Source: Tupaia tana (lineage: Eukaryota > Chordata > Mammalia > Scandentia > Tupaiidae). From it: DNA of 64,000 bases. How positions within the stretch are numbered: the first letter of the stretch is position 1; every line of letters starts with the position of its first letter. Shown here piece after piece: positions 23,407 to 34,400 of the stretch. Below the pieces are notes generated by a model that did no database searches, had not been told where the DNA came from, and saw only the letters and a program-made list of their open reading frames with translations. The DNA lies in NCBI GenBank assembly GCA_026018925.1, contig JAKSZU010000003.1:193295256-193359255 (forward strand). The letters run 5' to 3'. A program made the position numbers and the translations under genes.

Positions 23407-23899
23407 CTTGATTTGGTATTTATCTTGAGGCCATTTCTTTCTGTTTTATGCTGGGTTTGGTCTTTTTCTCATTGATATATTTAAATGATATACCACTGAT
23501 TCAGTGAAAAAGCACTTCCATATTCTGACTATGAAATTATAAGCTTTTTTGTTTTCATTTTAACTTACCTTGTAAATCAGCCAATATTATTCTAAGCTTG
23601 TCATTTTTCCTGTGTTACTTTAACAAATGCAACTAGCAATAGCAGATTTTTTTTTTCATCCTCAAACTTCAAACTTTCAACATTCTTTTAAATCTTCATC
23701 ATCTAATTTAACAAACATATTGAGTACATTTTCTATTTTCAAGTTGTTCTGGCAGCAATTTTACCAAATATTCCACCATCTTGTAATATAAATCATTATG
23801 TTCCAGGCATTTGTTTTCTCAGCTTGTTGCCTATGGTTTCAAGTCAATATCATGTGTTTTATATTTCTGTTACAGCAACATTGTACTTCATGTTGTCAA
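23405..23899. other. intergenic, no feature seen
   Basis: AT-rich, unassigned. Confidence 0.45.
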
Positions 23900-23929
23900 T
23901 TTTCATGATACAACCTATTGATATAGCAA

Positions 23930-24300
23930 TTAAAAACAACCATGAAAGATTAGTGGCATAAAATCATAGGTTCTATTTATCTACAAACTAACTTGGGTTC
24001 AGGTTATCTAGGCTAAGCTCTGCTGGATTTGAGTTCAAACGTCAGGCTGGGTCCAATTCTATCCATGAGTCTCACACCTCATAGCCAATGGCTGCCCAAG
24101 ATATGTTCCCCTCATAGCCAAAGACCAGAAGAGAAAAGACCTGACTCAATAGTGCAGGCATATTCTAATCTCTGCTCATGTTGTTTGTACTAACAACCTA
24201 TTAGCCAAAGCAGCTCACATAGTCATGCCCTAAGTCAACGTGATGAGAAAGAGAGTCCTTCCAAGTAGATGGTGTTCTGGAGAGTAAGGGTGGGGTGAAT
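23930..24300. mobile_element. ancient interspersed repeat, family unsettled
   Basis: The order GCATAAAATCATAGGTTC, CTGCTGGATTTGAG, CCTATTAGCCAAAGCAGCTC, ACATAGTCATGCCCTAAGTC, GAGAGTCCTTCC mirrors a common old mammalian repeat of LTR-like layout (the part around ATTGGCCAAAGCAAGTCACA). I cannot name the family with certainty. No coding content. Confidence 0.45.
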
Positions 24301-24356
24301 GCTTTCTAAATATAAATCTGTATACACTTTACTATTCAATTAATATTATTATTAAT

Positions 24357-24622
24357 TTTTTTTTTAGATAGAGATTTTTGCTATATAGAGTGTGTGTGCT
24401 TGCTGGAGAGGTAGAGACAGACAGGGAAACAGAAAGTGAGAATTTATCCCCCCAGGGGTATGGCCACATTGCAACCTCTTCTCCTCCATTCTCCTCTCAG
24501 GATCTTGGACACTCACACATACATGCCTGGTGTGAGTTTTAAGCTGCCAGGTTGAGGACTAGAACCATGGTCAATTATTTGGGAGTCCAGCAACACAACC
24601 ATTACACCATCTGCTGGTCCCA
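24357..24622 (-). mobile_element. tRNA-derived SINE, long type
   Basis: A reverse-strand copy, moderately diverged. The body palindrome is TATCCCCCCAGGGGTATG and the head ends ACACCATCTGCTGGTCCC. A possible target duplication around ACTAATATTA lies on the right and TTAATATTATTA on the left. Confidence 0.85.
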
Positions 24623-24727
24623 CAACTAATATTAGTATACATTTTTAAAATAGCCTATTTACAGAAAAAAATGAGAGTACATGAAATTCATTTTTTGAAT
24701 TTTCATTAACATTTATTTGTACATATT

Positions 24728-25105
24728 GTCTTAGTCCACTATTGTGTTGCTAACAGAAATAGCAAAAACACAATGACTGATGAAAATAGAGGTTTATTCA
24801 GCTCACAGTTTGGCTGCCCAAACATCCACAGGCATTATCAGTGGACATCTTCTAGAGGTTTGATCATGTCAGGAGGGCAAAAGCACAGCAGAGCAACTGC
24901 CCACGAGCCTTCCTCTGTTTGTCTCATTTCTCTTCCTTATAAACACACCAGAATCCAATCATAGGACCCTGCACTATTATCACAGTCCTAATCTCTTCCT
25001 AAAGACCCTGCTGTTGGACACCATAATTGGATCAAGTCTTCATCCTCTTTATCCTGTTACAGTGGCTCAACACATGAACTTGGGGTGGGGCACAAACTAT
25101 GGCAC
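24728..25105 (-). mobile_element. fossil MaLR-type solo LTR
   Basis: The plus strand begins TTAGTCCACTATTGTGTTGC, continues AGAGGTTTATTCAGCTCACA, and ends CAACACATGAACTTGGGGTG...CACAAACTATGGCA. That is the antisense reading of an ERVL-MaLR LTR (MST/MLT1 kind). It is an old, broken solo LTR of about 375 bp with no internal genes. The exact subfamily needs alignment. Confidence 0.65.
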
Positions 25106-25542
25106 ATGTGGAGATCTTACCACTTCAATGAATGTCCATAAATGTTTTAAATTACACAGTGGATATGCATTCTTGCTTAAAAGCACATTCATATACATGG
25201 AATGACTCAAGCTTCTTACGATTTTTAGCATCCTACCATAGAAAATTTGTAACCACTTCCCTGCATACATGGTGCACACAGGCTATAAAGAAAAGGTTTC
25301 CATCTGAGAAAGAATACTCATTCTTATTTCCCTTGACATTTACTGGTATTTTCCACAAAGAAAGTAGGTTCTAGTAACAGAAGAAGGGTCACACATGTGA
25401 ACATATTCCTAATAGTCTAAACATTTCAGAACAAACTGATTTCTTATTTTATACCTTACAGAATATCTTACTTTATACTTTACAGACTCATACTTTACAG
25501 GATATTACTTTATCCTTTTAGAAATAATCCCCTCCTTTTTAA
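25106..25542. other. intergenic, no feature seen
   Basis: Contains tandem-like TACTTTACAGAATATCTTAC / TTTATACTTTACAG variants at about 25,450-25,520. Otherwise unassigned. Confidence 0.45.
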
Positions 25543-25706
25543 AAAAGAATTATTTTATTTAACTTTATTTATTTACTAATTTCTAATTTGACCAGAGAGG
25601 AACAGAGTGAGAGAGAAAGAAAGCAAGCTGCCAGGTAGGGACTTGAACCACAATCAGCCATGTGGCAGTCCAGTGCCCTTACCCACCACACCACCTGCCA
25701 GCCCCC
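25543..25706 (-). mobile_element. tRNA-derived SINE, short type
   Basis: The left end is TTTATTTATTTACTAA (reverse tail), then TTTGACCAGAGAGG, a GA-rich stretch, GGGACTTGAACCACAATCAG (reverse box B) and ACCACACCACCTGCCAGCCC (reverse head). Same short layout as the copy at 48.5 kb. An L1 3' end follows immediately. Confidence 0.8.
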
Positions 25707-25912
25707 ATTAAGGAGAAGAATAGAGAGGCAAGGTATTTATGGGATAAGGAAATGGACTATCATCTATTGAAGATAACTTTTTAGTATAGTGAACTGGACT
25801 GGTGAGAAATGTACACGTGTTGGACTATTCACTTTGTAAGCTAGGTAACATGATTGAATGTATAAAAGAAATAGAAATAAAAATAAATAAAAATAAAAAA
25901 AGAAATAACCCC
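25707..25912 (+). mobile_element. 5'-truncated L1 3' end
   Basis: GGAGAAGAATAGAGAGGCAA, GGACTGGTGAGAAATGTACA, ATTCACTTTGTAAGCT, CATGATTGAATGTATAAAAG and an (AAATA)-rich tail: the 3' UTR plan of the L1 at 45.0 kb. Non-coding. Confidence 0.8.
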
Positions 25913-26474
25913 CCTTAACCAAAAATAAAAAAGAGAAACTACATTGAAAATTTGAAGTACTATCTAATTATGATTTAAATGCTTATATTTTCTTGTTTTG
26001 TTTGCTTTTTATGAATCCTGATTGTAAGGGTTCAAAGGATCCAGAGGTCAGAGGGCAGCCACAGCTTTGGATAGTATGACTGCAGAGCTCTATTCAAGTA
26101 ATAACTGTTGGGCAAGGTTTCATAGGGTATATACAAAGCACACAGATGAGAAAATGTTTAAACATTTGTTTATGTAGGCTGTCTTTAAATAACTGAATGT
26201 GCCAAAATTTGAATTTGACACCAACAGGCTTTCGGGCTAATGGGTCTCAGCCTGGAGTGAAGAAATAAACAAACGAAGGGACAATAATGCACAGAGGGCA
26301 TTCTGACTCATTTATATTATAATATGACAGAAAAAAAATGAGTAGATTAGGATATGTGAAATCTTGGCTACAACTTGAGCTCTGATACTCAGTTTTTAGT
26401 AACTTGGTTAAATATATTTCTTAATACCTCTGAGCCTAAATTTCCTCTTTAAAAATAAAGAGATTAGATTAGAT
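25913..26474. other. intergenic, no feature seen
   Basis: Unassigned DNA. Confidence 0.45.
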
Positions 26475-26700
26475 CAGGGATCTACAAAGTGTGGCTCACA
26501 AGCCCAACCTGATCTGGCCCACCAGTTGTCTTCATAAACACAATTTTATTAGAATACAGCCATATTCATTTATTTATATATTCCCTATGGCTGTGTTCTC
26601 TCTACAATGGCATTTGAGTAGTTGTGATGGAGACTTTGTGCTACACAAGTCTAACATATTTACTGTCTGTCCCTTTACTGACAAGTTTGCTATACACTGG
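26475..26700 (-). mobile_element. hAT-Charlie-type MITE
   Basis: The plus strand reads CAGGGATCTACAAAGTGTGG, then AACACAATTTTATTAGAATA (compare AATAAAGTTTTATTGGAACA), CCCTATGGCTGTGTTC, CATATTTACTGTCTGTCCCT and ends near TGCTATACACTGG. This is the reverse of the widespread mammalian MITE that begins CAGGGGTCGGCAAACT. It is non-autonomous and old. Confidence 0.78.
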
Positions 26701-28265
26701 ACTAGGCTATACCACAGCTTTCTTCAGCTTCAGCTATTTTTGAATAGCATATTTTTAAAAGCTTAGCTCTTATCATCTTGCTCAGAGTTCCTGATTTTTA
26801 GTTTTTACTTTTTACCTTTCAAATAATTAATCAATATTTCAGTTTTGCAGTCTATTTGTATGTGTCATACCAAACACTGTAGATGTTATTTCTCCTACAG
26901 CTAACATGATGTTGCCAGTCTTCCTGAATAAATCAGTAGCTATTTAATTTTCATGTCAAACCTGAAATGAAAATGAGTAGGGAAGGCAAAAATAGTGCAG
27001 AAAAAAATGGGATATTTAATTGAAATAACATGAATATTTTATGTTGAAAAAATGTAATTACTTAATGGATTTCAGCCAGTGGCATATATCCCATCCACGT
27101 ATGGGTGTGAGTGTCCTCAGTCATCCCATCGCAACAGGAATTCAGGTCTATAGTAACATTTCGTCTGGCAGTGGGCAAAAATTGGGCAGAAGCAGCCCAT
27201 TCATTTTAGTCACTTAGTTTTTATTTGGCAAATATTATTTTTAGTTATTAATTCAAAATTTCAACTCACAGCCACTCGTTATCAGAATTGTCAGAAGTCA
27301 GGTTAAAACCTCTCACAAATCAATATGCCTTTCTTCCCCAATAAAAGTTGAGATTGCTTTGCCAGATGATGAATAAAATTTTATACAGATCCTCACTATA
27401 TTGCCAGCTCAAGAATAGTAAAGCACATTATATAACTGTATCATATATATTTTTAAAATAATTTAAAGCATAATGAGAATTCTCACCTAAAAAAGGATAC
27501 ATGTTCTGTGTTCTTGAAATGGTTTTGTCATATATATTCAAAATAACTCCTTCACAAAGGCCTTTTGGAATATGATTGAAAACCCATCCATTTAAATTCA
27601 ACTTTACTATGTATGTTATGGTAAAGAACCAAGGATGTAATAAAAAGATAATAGCCACCGATTGTCAAATAGAAAACTGATTTTCAAAAAGAAAATGTAA
27701 GATGGGAATTTAAAAATTGAAAATGTACTTTCTACTTACATGAAAAGTACAGTATGTTATTTGACCAGATTTTCTACTTTCAGGACACACTGCTGTCTAC
27801 ACAAATTCCATGATGAACTAAATCTACACCTACTTGATGTTCACTGCGTTGTTATACTATTTCAAGCACCATCACTGGTACATTCAAAACTATTTTCTTA
27901 TTAAATACTGACTACAGCCTTGTGAACAAGGTTGCTATTGGATTTGTTTGTTCCCATTAAATAGTTGAGTATATCGAAGCTCAGAAAAGTATAGCATCCA
28001 CTAGAAACAGAACACAAAAGCAACAGAGCCAGATTTCAAATCCAAGTCTCCTGGCTTCAGATGTCTAAAAAGAATAAAGAATAAAGTTTCCTATTTTGAC
28101 CAGCCAAGTCCGTGCTCTCTGGCTCTGGCTTACTGACATACATATTGATTTAATAAGGCTGATAAAGTGTTAGTTAGAGGAAAAAAATTGAAACAAAATC
28201 CTCTGTAGTGTTTTCTGAGAACTTTTTATGATAAATGTAAACCATCATCACAAAAGAGTATGGGC
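26701..28265. other. intergenic with a possible MIR
   Basis: Unassigned DNA. About 27,850-28,070 carries MIR-like order (ATTCAAAACTATTTTC, TGTTCCCATTAAATAG, CAACAGAGCCAGATTTCAAA, CCAAGTCTCCTGGCTTC). Confidence 0.45.
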
Positions 28266-28450
28266 CCAGCCTCAGCAACGTGCACTACTAAGGTGTTGGA
28301 CTCAGTTGACTGGGATGACGTGTGAAGCCTCGATTCAACTCCTCGTCCAGCCTAAAGAGGTTCAGGGAAGTAGTGTGTGTTTGTAATCCCAGCTATTGGG
28401 AAGGCTGAGGCATATGGATTAAATCTATCTTTAAAAAACAAAAAAAAAGT
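28266..28450 (+). mobile_element. composite SINE: tRNA-like head plus 7SL/Alu-like right part
   Basis: The left half has a tRNA-like layout with box B GATTCAACTCC (28,332-28,342). The right half (about 28,374-28,424), GTGTTTGTAATCCCAGCTAT then GGGAAGGCTGAGGCATA, matches the 7SL/Alu right edge TGTAATCCCAGCTACTCGGGAGGCTGAGGC with a few changes. An A-rich tail follows. Only one copy is visible. 7SL-derived SINEs are known only from Euarchontoglires. Confidence 0.65.
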
Positions 28451-29540
28451 GGGGTGATGGTAGGATGAGGGAAATGGGAGAAAAAAATAAAACTTACAAA
28501 TATTAACTAGTAGCAAAGTTGAACTGTGGTGGTTGTTTAAATTACAAATTTTTCAAGCATGCATGTCCTTGGTTCCCACACTGCTCTAGTGCTTAAGTAC
28601 CCGTATGTTTTCTTGCACTCTGTGCTGCAGTATTCAGGATCTACCCAACAGAACACCTCCTTGGAGCCCTTTTGATAAATGATGATGTTTTGTAAGTGAC
28701 ATGGAGGGAGCAGCATGCCATGCCAATATGCCCAGTAATTAGCAAGACGCAGGGCCCTGATAGCAGCTCCTAAGTGACATGGATCAGGTTTCCTTAAGCA
28801 CTACAGATAGATCTGCTGCAGTCATGCTGCAGCTTTTGTTGATGCCTTGGAAGTCATCCTCGCTTGTCTCCAAAGCAAGGTGATTTTGACAAGGGTTTAG
28901 TTCCTGTGACTGAACACAACACATGCAACGCCTTGTCAGTTTGCAGCAACAGTTAAAAGAACCCTTAGCCCAGCTTCTTTCATGTAAAGCTGTTGGCAGG
29001 CAGTAGGGAGTTGTGTGGCACCCCTGGATAAGTGTTGAAGTGGCTTGTGTTTGCAGACATACCCCAGAATTTCAGAATACATATACTCCAAAGCAAATGT
29101 CTATCAAGGGAATAACTTCTCAGAGAATTCCATGACAGAAATGGGTTGTCTGATATCTACCTAAAAGTCTCAGTTTAACGCATGTTATTAAGAAGGGCCT
29201 AAGAAGTTATAACCGATAAACCATATGCTAGATATTTCTGTGACAAAAGAGAGACATTTCTGTATGTATTTTCTGTTGACACCCACTTGTTTCCCTCAGG
29301 AATTATTCTTTATTATTTTATTTCTCAAATAGAAATCCTCTTTCTCCATCAATTGCTTTCTATGTGATTGCTAGGTAACACATCTGTCATAACTTCTTCA
29401 CGAGCATGATCTCTCGAGTTTGTGTTGATATCTTCAGTAGTGGTCTATGTACTTGTGTCTGCTTAACATCTTTTGAACCCTCCTCATTCAATACCAAAGG
29501 AACTTAATACATTGTGGGAACTGCCTATCTCTACCTGTAA
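28451..29540. other. intergenic, no feature seen
   Basis: Relatively GC-richer (28,560-29,060) single-copy-looking DNA without a recognised gene. Confidence 0.45.
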
Positions 29541-29605
29541 TTCTGTCTCTCTGTCTTTCTGGCGAGTGCACGCGTCCTATAGCAAAAACCTCTAAAAAAA
29601 AAAAA
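29541..29605 (+). mobile_element. 5'-truncated tRNA-derived SINE tail
   Basis: Only the last ~50 bp of the long SINE: CTGTCTCTCTGTCTTTCTGG, GTGCACGCGTCCTATAGCAA, then an A tail. Well conserved, so a fairly young 5'-truncated insertion or a deletion product. Confidence 0.8.
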
Positions 29606-29696
29606 GAAAGTGTTTTTCAGGAGAGAATGATGTGAGGAAGAGGTTGCTGGGAAAATTTATTTGGGACATACACAGGTATGATAATGAGACATTTGG

Positions 29697-29836
29697 TTGC
29701 CCAGTGACGTAACCATTACACCATCTGCTAGTCTGGCTTGCTGTGTTTTTTAAGCTACTGGGTTTGAGATCAAACTGTGCAGTTAGCTATATGGGATCCA
29801 GCCCCCTTTAACCACCATGTCACTGACTAGCCCCTT
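29697..29836 (-). mobile_element. two adjacent SINE head fragments, reverse strand
   Basis: AGTGACGTAACCATTACACC then ATCTGCTAGTC is a reverse SINE head of the long type. Directly after it, GCTACTGGGTTTGAGATCAA then AACCACCATGTCACTGACTA then GCCCC is a second, older reverse head. Bodies are missing. Confidence 0.65.
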
Positions 29837-31435
29837 AATTCTTATTTTGATATCTTAAGCAATTGCTGGCACAAAAGTAGCAGATTATAGCAGATGAGTT
29901 CTCTTACATGCCAACAATTTGATCTTTTTTATCTTTACCTTATGTAACTATTCACTATGTATTAGTATATTTATCTCATTGCCTAAAGATTATAATAAAC
30001 TGACTTTCATGATGTATGTAAAACAATTTTGTATCGTTCATGTTCATCTGAGTACCTTCCATAAATGATACTCAATAAATATCAAATTTATAAATAAACT
30101 ACCTTACTTAAACCTTTTGATATAAAGAAAATTATATGTATTGTTTACTAGCATCACGTTTATTCATGAGTTTATTATTAATTTAGCCTTAGAATATAAT
30201 GTAAGTATGATAAAACATTATGTAAGTCACATTGAGACTGGATTCTCATTTCCTGGGGTGATGGAGGCTCATAAAGTTAAATTTGAGGCAATAGATATTA
30301 AATGACTCAAACTCATACAATTCAACAGTGGCCGACTATAGTCTGGCTAAACAAAACAAAAATGAGAGATGTTCTCAGCAACTATAATCCACCATCTCAG
30401 GCTGGTTCAGGACACTGCTCTATTTAGTCACCTCCTTCTTTATTGAATTTTGGCAGTGAGGTTGACTTCAGTTGCTGTCAAGTGTTAACAACTCAATTTT
30501 CAAAGCCGGCATGTCTCTACACATATCTTCTTACTCTAAGAAAAAATTAATAGAAATTCTTCAAAGATGAGAATTGGGTCAGATGCTACTCTGTTAAAAT
30601 TGCATCTTTCTCCTAGAGTGGGTGAGATATCAGCAGTATTGTAAAGAACAAGTGTCAATATAGTGAAGGTGTAGGATCAAATAATTTTAGAGATCAAAGG
30701 AACTTTAAATGTCATCATCAAACTTTTACTCCCTTAGGACTCTTTACAGCAGGACCTCTGGCAAATGACTATCTTGTTTTTACTTAAATGAACTATAGTG
30801 ATGAGGACTCTATTTTCTCCTAAAATAGTTATTTGTTTCCTTAACAACATAATTATTGATCTTTTTCTATGCTACAGGCACAATACTAGGAGGATATATA
30901 TATAACAGATATCAGATACCAGGTGTTGTGGAGGCATATATTTAAAATGTTCTTCCCATTGTATAATGTGCTAAAATACATCTTGACCTCCCAATAATAG
31001 GTACACATTTATTTAAAGTCAATTAATAATTAAGGTGCCTTTATTAATTTTGAGCTTCATATGAACAACTTAATTTGATTGGTAGGGGGAGAAATGGGTA
31101 CATATTCTTTTTAATTACACTTTTTGATCAGAACAGTACTCTTTATTTAATTAGCCAGGCTTACTGACTTAATATCACATTTCAAAGAATATGTATATTG
31201 AAATTAAGACTTAAAAATAAACATTAGATACACTTTTTCTTCTCATTCCTAATTGATTTTAATAATGTGCTCTGATTGTCAACTTTATTTCAAGAGGAGA
31301 ATGTTCTATTTTATATACTAATCAAAATGTTACATGCTTTCTTAATTTTGAATTGAAAGTCCTTTTTGGATTTTAGGCTATCTTGGCTTTAATTCTTTTG
31401 AAAATTCTATCCCTGTCAAAAATGTATAAATAGGT
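29837..31435. other. intergenic, no feature seen
   Basis: AT-rich, unassigned. Weak MIR-like order near 30,230-30,345 (AGGCTCATAAAGTTAAATTT, GACTCAAACTCATACAATTC). Confidence 0.4.
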
Positions 31436-31882
31436 TGTGTTTATTTCTGGCTGCACAATAGAAACATTTGGGGAGATTTAAAAATAACTGCGAATGGGAC
31501 CAGCAGTTGGCATAATGGCTACGTTGCTGGACTCCATTGTATTCAACTGCAGTTCGAGTCCCAGACCCAGTGGCTTAAACACGCCGGGCACATGTATGTG
31601 CATGTCCAAGATCCTGAGAGGAGAAAGGAGAAGAGATTGTGGTGTAGCCATCCACTATGGGGGCTGATTTCTCACTTTCTGTCTGTCTCTGTCTTTCTGG
31701 CGAGTGCAAGTGCCCTATAGCAAAAACTTCTCCAAAAAATATTACATAAATAAATAGAAGTTACTGCAACTTACCCACCATCACCACCATCCTGATTTAA
31801 TTGATTTTGGGGGGAACTCAGGCATTGATTGGTTTTTAATCTTTCTGGGGAATTTAATGCATAGCTAGGTTTCAGAACCACT
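31436..31882 (+). mobile_element. MER5-type hAT MITE split by a SINE
   Basis: Left part: CTGGCTGCACAATAGAAACA then TTTGGGGAGATTTAAAAATA. Right part: GATTTAATTGATTTTGGGGG, AACTCAGGCATTG and a CAGAACCACTG-like terminus. Together they make a MER5A/B-like element of about 200 bp. The SINE at 31,496-31,740 sits in the middle. Confidence 0.7.
31496..31740 (+). mobile_element. tRNA-derived SINE, long type, nested in a MER5 element
   Basis: GGGACCAGCAGTTGGCATAA head, box B AGTTCGAGTCCC, a complete body, and a TCTCC(A)n end. Moderate divergence. The interruption of the MER5-like element gives the order of insertion. Confidence 0.87.
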
Positions 31883-32092
31883 GTCTAAAGCAAAACTTGA
31901 AATTTCTTTATGAGTCTTTCCTGTGTTTATGTATTGATAATCAGAAACAAGTCTTGCCTGCTTTTCCAAGTTTGCATTCTTAATTCTTTGTTACTTATAT
32001 ATATCCACATCATGGAAATACTAAGAAAACAAACAACCAGAATAAAATGGACCATAAATTTGAAGAAATACTTCACAAAAGAATTTGTATCA

Positions 32093-32281
32093 GGGCCAGC
32101 AGTTGGCGTTGTGGTTAAGGGCGCTGGATTCCCACATGGCCGATCACAGTTTGAGTCCCAGACCTGGTGGCTTGCCTTCTCACGTTTTCTCTCTCTCTCT
32201 TCCTCTCTCACTCTGTTCCTCTCTGGTAAAATTTAATAAATAAATAAATAAATAAATAAATAAAATTTTTTTTTTAAAAAA
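32093..32281 (+). mobile_element. tRNA-derived SINE, short type
   Basis: GGGCCAGCAGTTGGCGTTGT head, box B AGTTTGAGTCCC, CTGGTGGCTTGCCTTCTCAC, a CT-rich stretch, then an (AAAT)n tail. The target duplication AAAAGAATTTGTAT / AAAAGAATGTATAT flanks it. Nested in old L1. Confidence 0.88.
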
Positions 32282-32506
32282 GAATGTATATGAATAGCCA
32301 ATAACACTTGGAAGATGCTTAACATCATCATAGGGAAAATAATTAAAACTATTACACAACAAGTAGAAGTTAAAAAAATTAAAAACTAACATTATCAAGT
32401 ATGGTAGAGAATGTGCAGCAACTGGAATTCATGGATTGTTGGTAAGGTTAAAACATAGTATGTCTTTTGGAAAATGTAAAGTAATACCTTAATAACGCTA
32501 AATACT

Positions 32507-32766
32507 GGGACCTGCAGGTGGCACAATGGTTATGTCCCTGGACTCTCAGGTAGTAGACTACAGTTCAAGTCCTGAACCTAGCAGCCTAAAACTCATGCTG
32601 GGTAGATGTGCGTGCATGTCCAAAATCCCAGGAGGAGAATGAAAGAGAGGGATTGCAGCGCGACCATCCCTTCTGGAGGGTGATTTCTCACTTTCTGTCT
32701 CTGTCTCTCTCTTTCTCTCTGGTGAGTGCACGTGCTATATAGCAAAAATCTCTAAAAAGAAAAAAA
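32507..32766 (+). mobile_element. tRNA-derived SINE, long type
   Basis: GGGACCTGCAGGTGGCACAA head, box B AGTTCAAGTCC, a complete body and a CTCTAAAAAG tail. Nested in old L1 sequence. Confidence 0.85.
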
Positions 32767-33065
32767 AGTCTATATACCACTTACTGTATGACTCATCAAG
32801 CTCGTTCTTCTGTAAGTCATATAAATTAACATATGTAATGAAGATAAGTATACACAACAACTTACAGGCAGCATTAGTCATCATAATCAAAATCTGAAAA
32901 TAGCCTACTGTTCCATCTATTGGCGAATGGATAAAGATGGTTACGTCATAACCATAACACACTATGGAATACTAGTCAACAATGAAAAGGAATGACAACA
33001 CATAGGTGACTGAAACATTTTGCTAAGTGAAAGAAGTTAAAAACTGTATGATTCGATTTGTATGA

Positions 33066-33152
33066 TATTGGAAAAGTTGGAAAAGTCATGTTGCATTTTT
33101 GTATAGAAAAACATAGGGAAAAAAAATTTATGACTTTTCTGACAACTCAATA
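33066..33152. mobile_element. palindromic mariner-like MITE, copy 4
   Basis: TATTGGAAAAGTTGGAAAAG (left) pairs with TTTATGACTTTTCTGACAAC (right), with the loop motif GTATAGAAAAACATAGGGAA. About 87 bp, ending CAATA. Nested in the old L1 3' region. Confidence 0.8.
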
Positions 33153-33306
33153 TTTTAGAAAAGGCAAATCTGTAGTGATGGAAGCAAATCAGTGGTTGCC
33201 CAGAGATGGAGAGAAGTGGTCTGGAAAAGCTGCAAATAGTCATGACGATGTAACTTTACAAATTCCACAAACTCATCAAACAGTGCTCCTGAAATGAGTG
33301 AAATTA

Positions 33307-33557
33307 GGACTAACCCTGGGGCTTAGTGGTTAAAGGAGTTGGGTCCCACATGGCTGAACTGTAATTCAAGTGCTGGCTTTGCTGATTTCAAAAACACACA
33401 AGCACATTTGCATGTGTGCCTCAAATCTAAACAGGATAGATGGAAGAGAGGGGATTGAGGCATGATCATGCCGCCTTGTGGATGCTTCCTCCCTTTACCT
33501 CTCTCAGTCTTTGTCAAGTACACATGCTCTCTGGTGATGAAAAAAAAAAAAAAAAAA
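33307..33557 (+). mobile_element. tRNA-derived SINE, old copy
   Basis: GGACTAACCCTGGGGCTTAG and GTGGTTAAAGGAGTTGGGTC keep the older head type. The body is diverged (GCATGTGTGCCTCAAATC, GATTGAGGCATGATCATG). Tail of about 18 A. Confidence 0.72.
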
Positions 33558-33779
33558 GTAAAATTTGCTATAGATAAATTGTGTCCCAATAAATATTTTT
33601 TAAAAGTCTTAGAATTAGATATTCTCACATATTGTTTAGACAGTTAAGAATTGATGCAACCTTTTTTGGTGGGCGATTTAGGGCATCTATGATGTGTAAA
33701 ATAAATATTTTATTTCTTTGACCATATAATTTCACTTACTTTGAAATCATTTCTTTTTTATTGTTTTTTAAAACATATT

Positions 33780-34400
33780 TTAACTATTACAATCTGTTCG
33801 TTTTTCAAAAGATAACTTCAGCATCATTGTACTTTTTTACATGATTAAAATGTACATTTACGTCTTTACAGTGTACATGTTTTTTTCTAACATGAATATA
33901 GTGTTTATTAGTCAAGTCAAAGATATCACTGGAGACATTATCATCAACATTTTTCAATTTTGTGTCTGTTAAATGTTTTATATGTTTGTTTTTTTCCCTG
34001 ATCCCCCTCCCTCCCAACCCCAATTACCCATGCCGTCCTATACTGTCTGTAGTATCTACAGTCCTCCCTGCTATTAGACCTTCCAGTCTTTCAGTTTTTG
34101 CTAAGGAGTGCAGACATTCAGTATGTATTAAGCAGGAACATACAGTACCTGCCTTCCATAGTCTGACTTACTTCGTTTAACATTAAGTCTTCCATATTCA
34201 TCCACTTCATATGAAATGTCAGGGTTTCATTGTTTTGTTTGTTTGTTTTGCTTTGTTTTGTTTTCATGGCTAAGCGGTGTTACATAGTGTATATTTGCCA
34301 TACTTTTTCAATCTACTCCTCTGTTCTTGAACATTTGAGTTGATTCCACGTCCTACCAATTGTGAATAATGCTGCAATTAACATTGATGTGCAAGTGTTT
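33780..34400 (-). mobile_element. L1 3' end and ORF2 C-terminus, reverse strand
   Basis: The plus strand shows antisense L1 landmarks: CATGGCTAAGCGGTGTTACA, TGTATATTTGCCATACTTTT, CCAATTGTGAATAATGCTGC. The left part is antisense 3' UTR with a C-rich segment at 33,998-34,020. Broken, old. Confidence 0.7.

Larger units (their letters stand above)
32010..33300 (+). mobile_element. old L1 ORF2 C-terminal region and 3' end, with three insertions
   Basis: Sense-strand landmarks in the expected L1 order: AATACTTCACAAAAGAAT, AGATGCTTAACATCATCATA, GAGAATGTGCAGCAACTGGA, CTATTGGCGAATGGATAAAG, AACACACTATGGAATACTAG, GATGGAGAGAAGTGGTCTGG. Frames are broken throughout. A short SINE (32,093), a long SINE (32,507) and a MITE (33,066) are nested in it. 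Confidence 0.72.

Noticed and set aside
24728-25105. Open frames of 60-80 codons as a small host gene
   Set aside because: The DNA follows the layout of an old MaLR LTR read in antisense. The frames are incidental.
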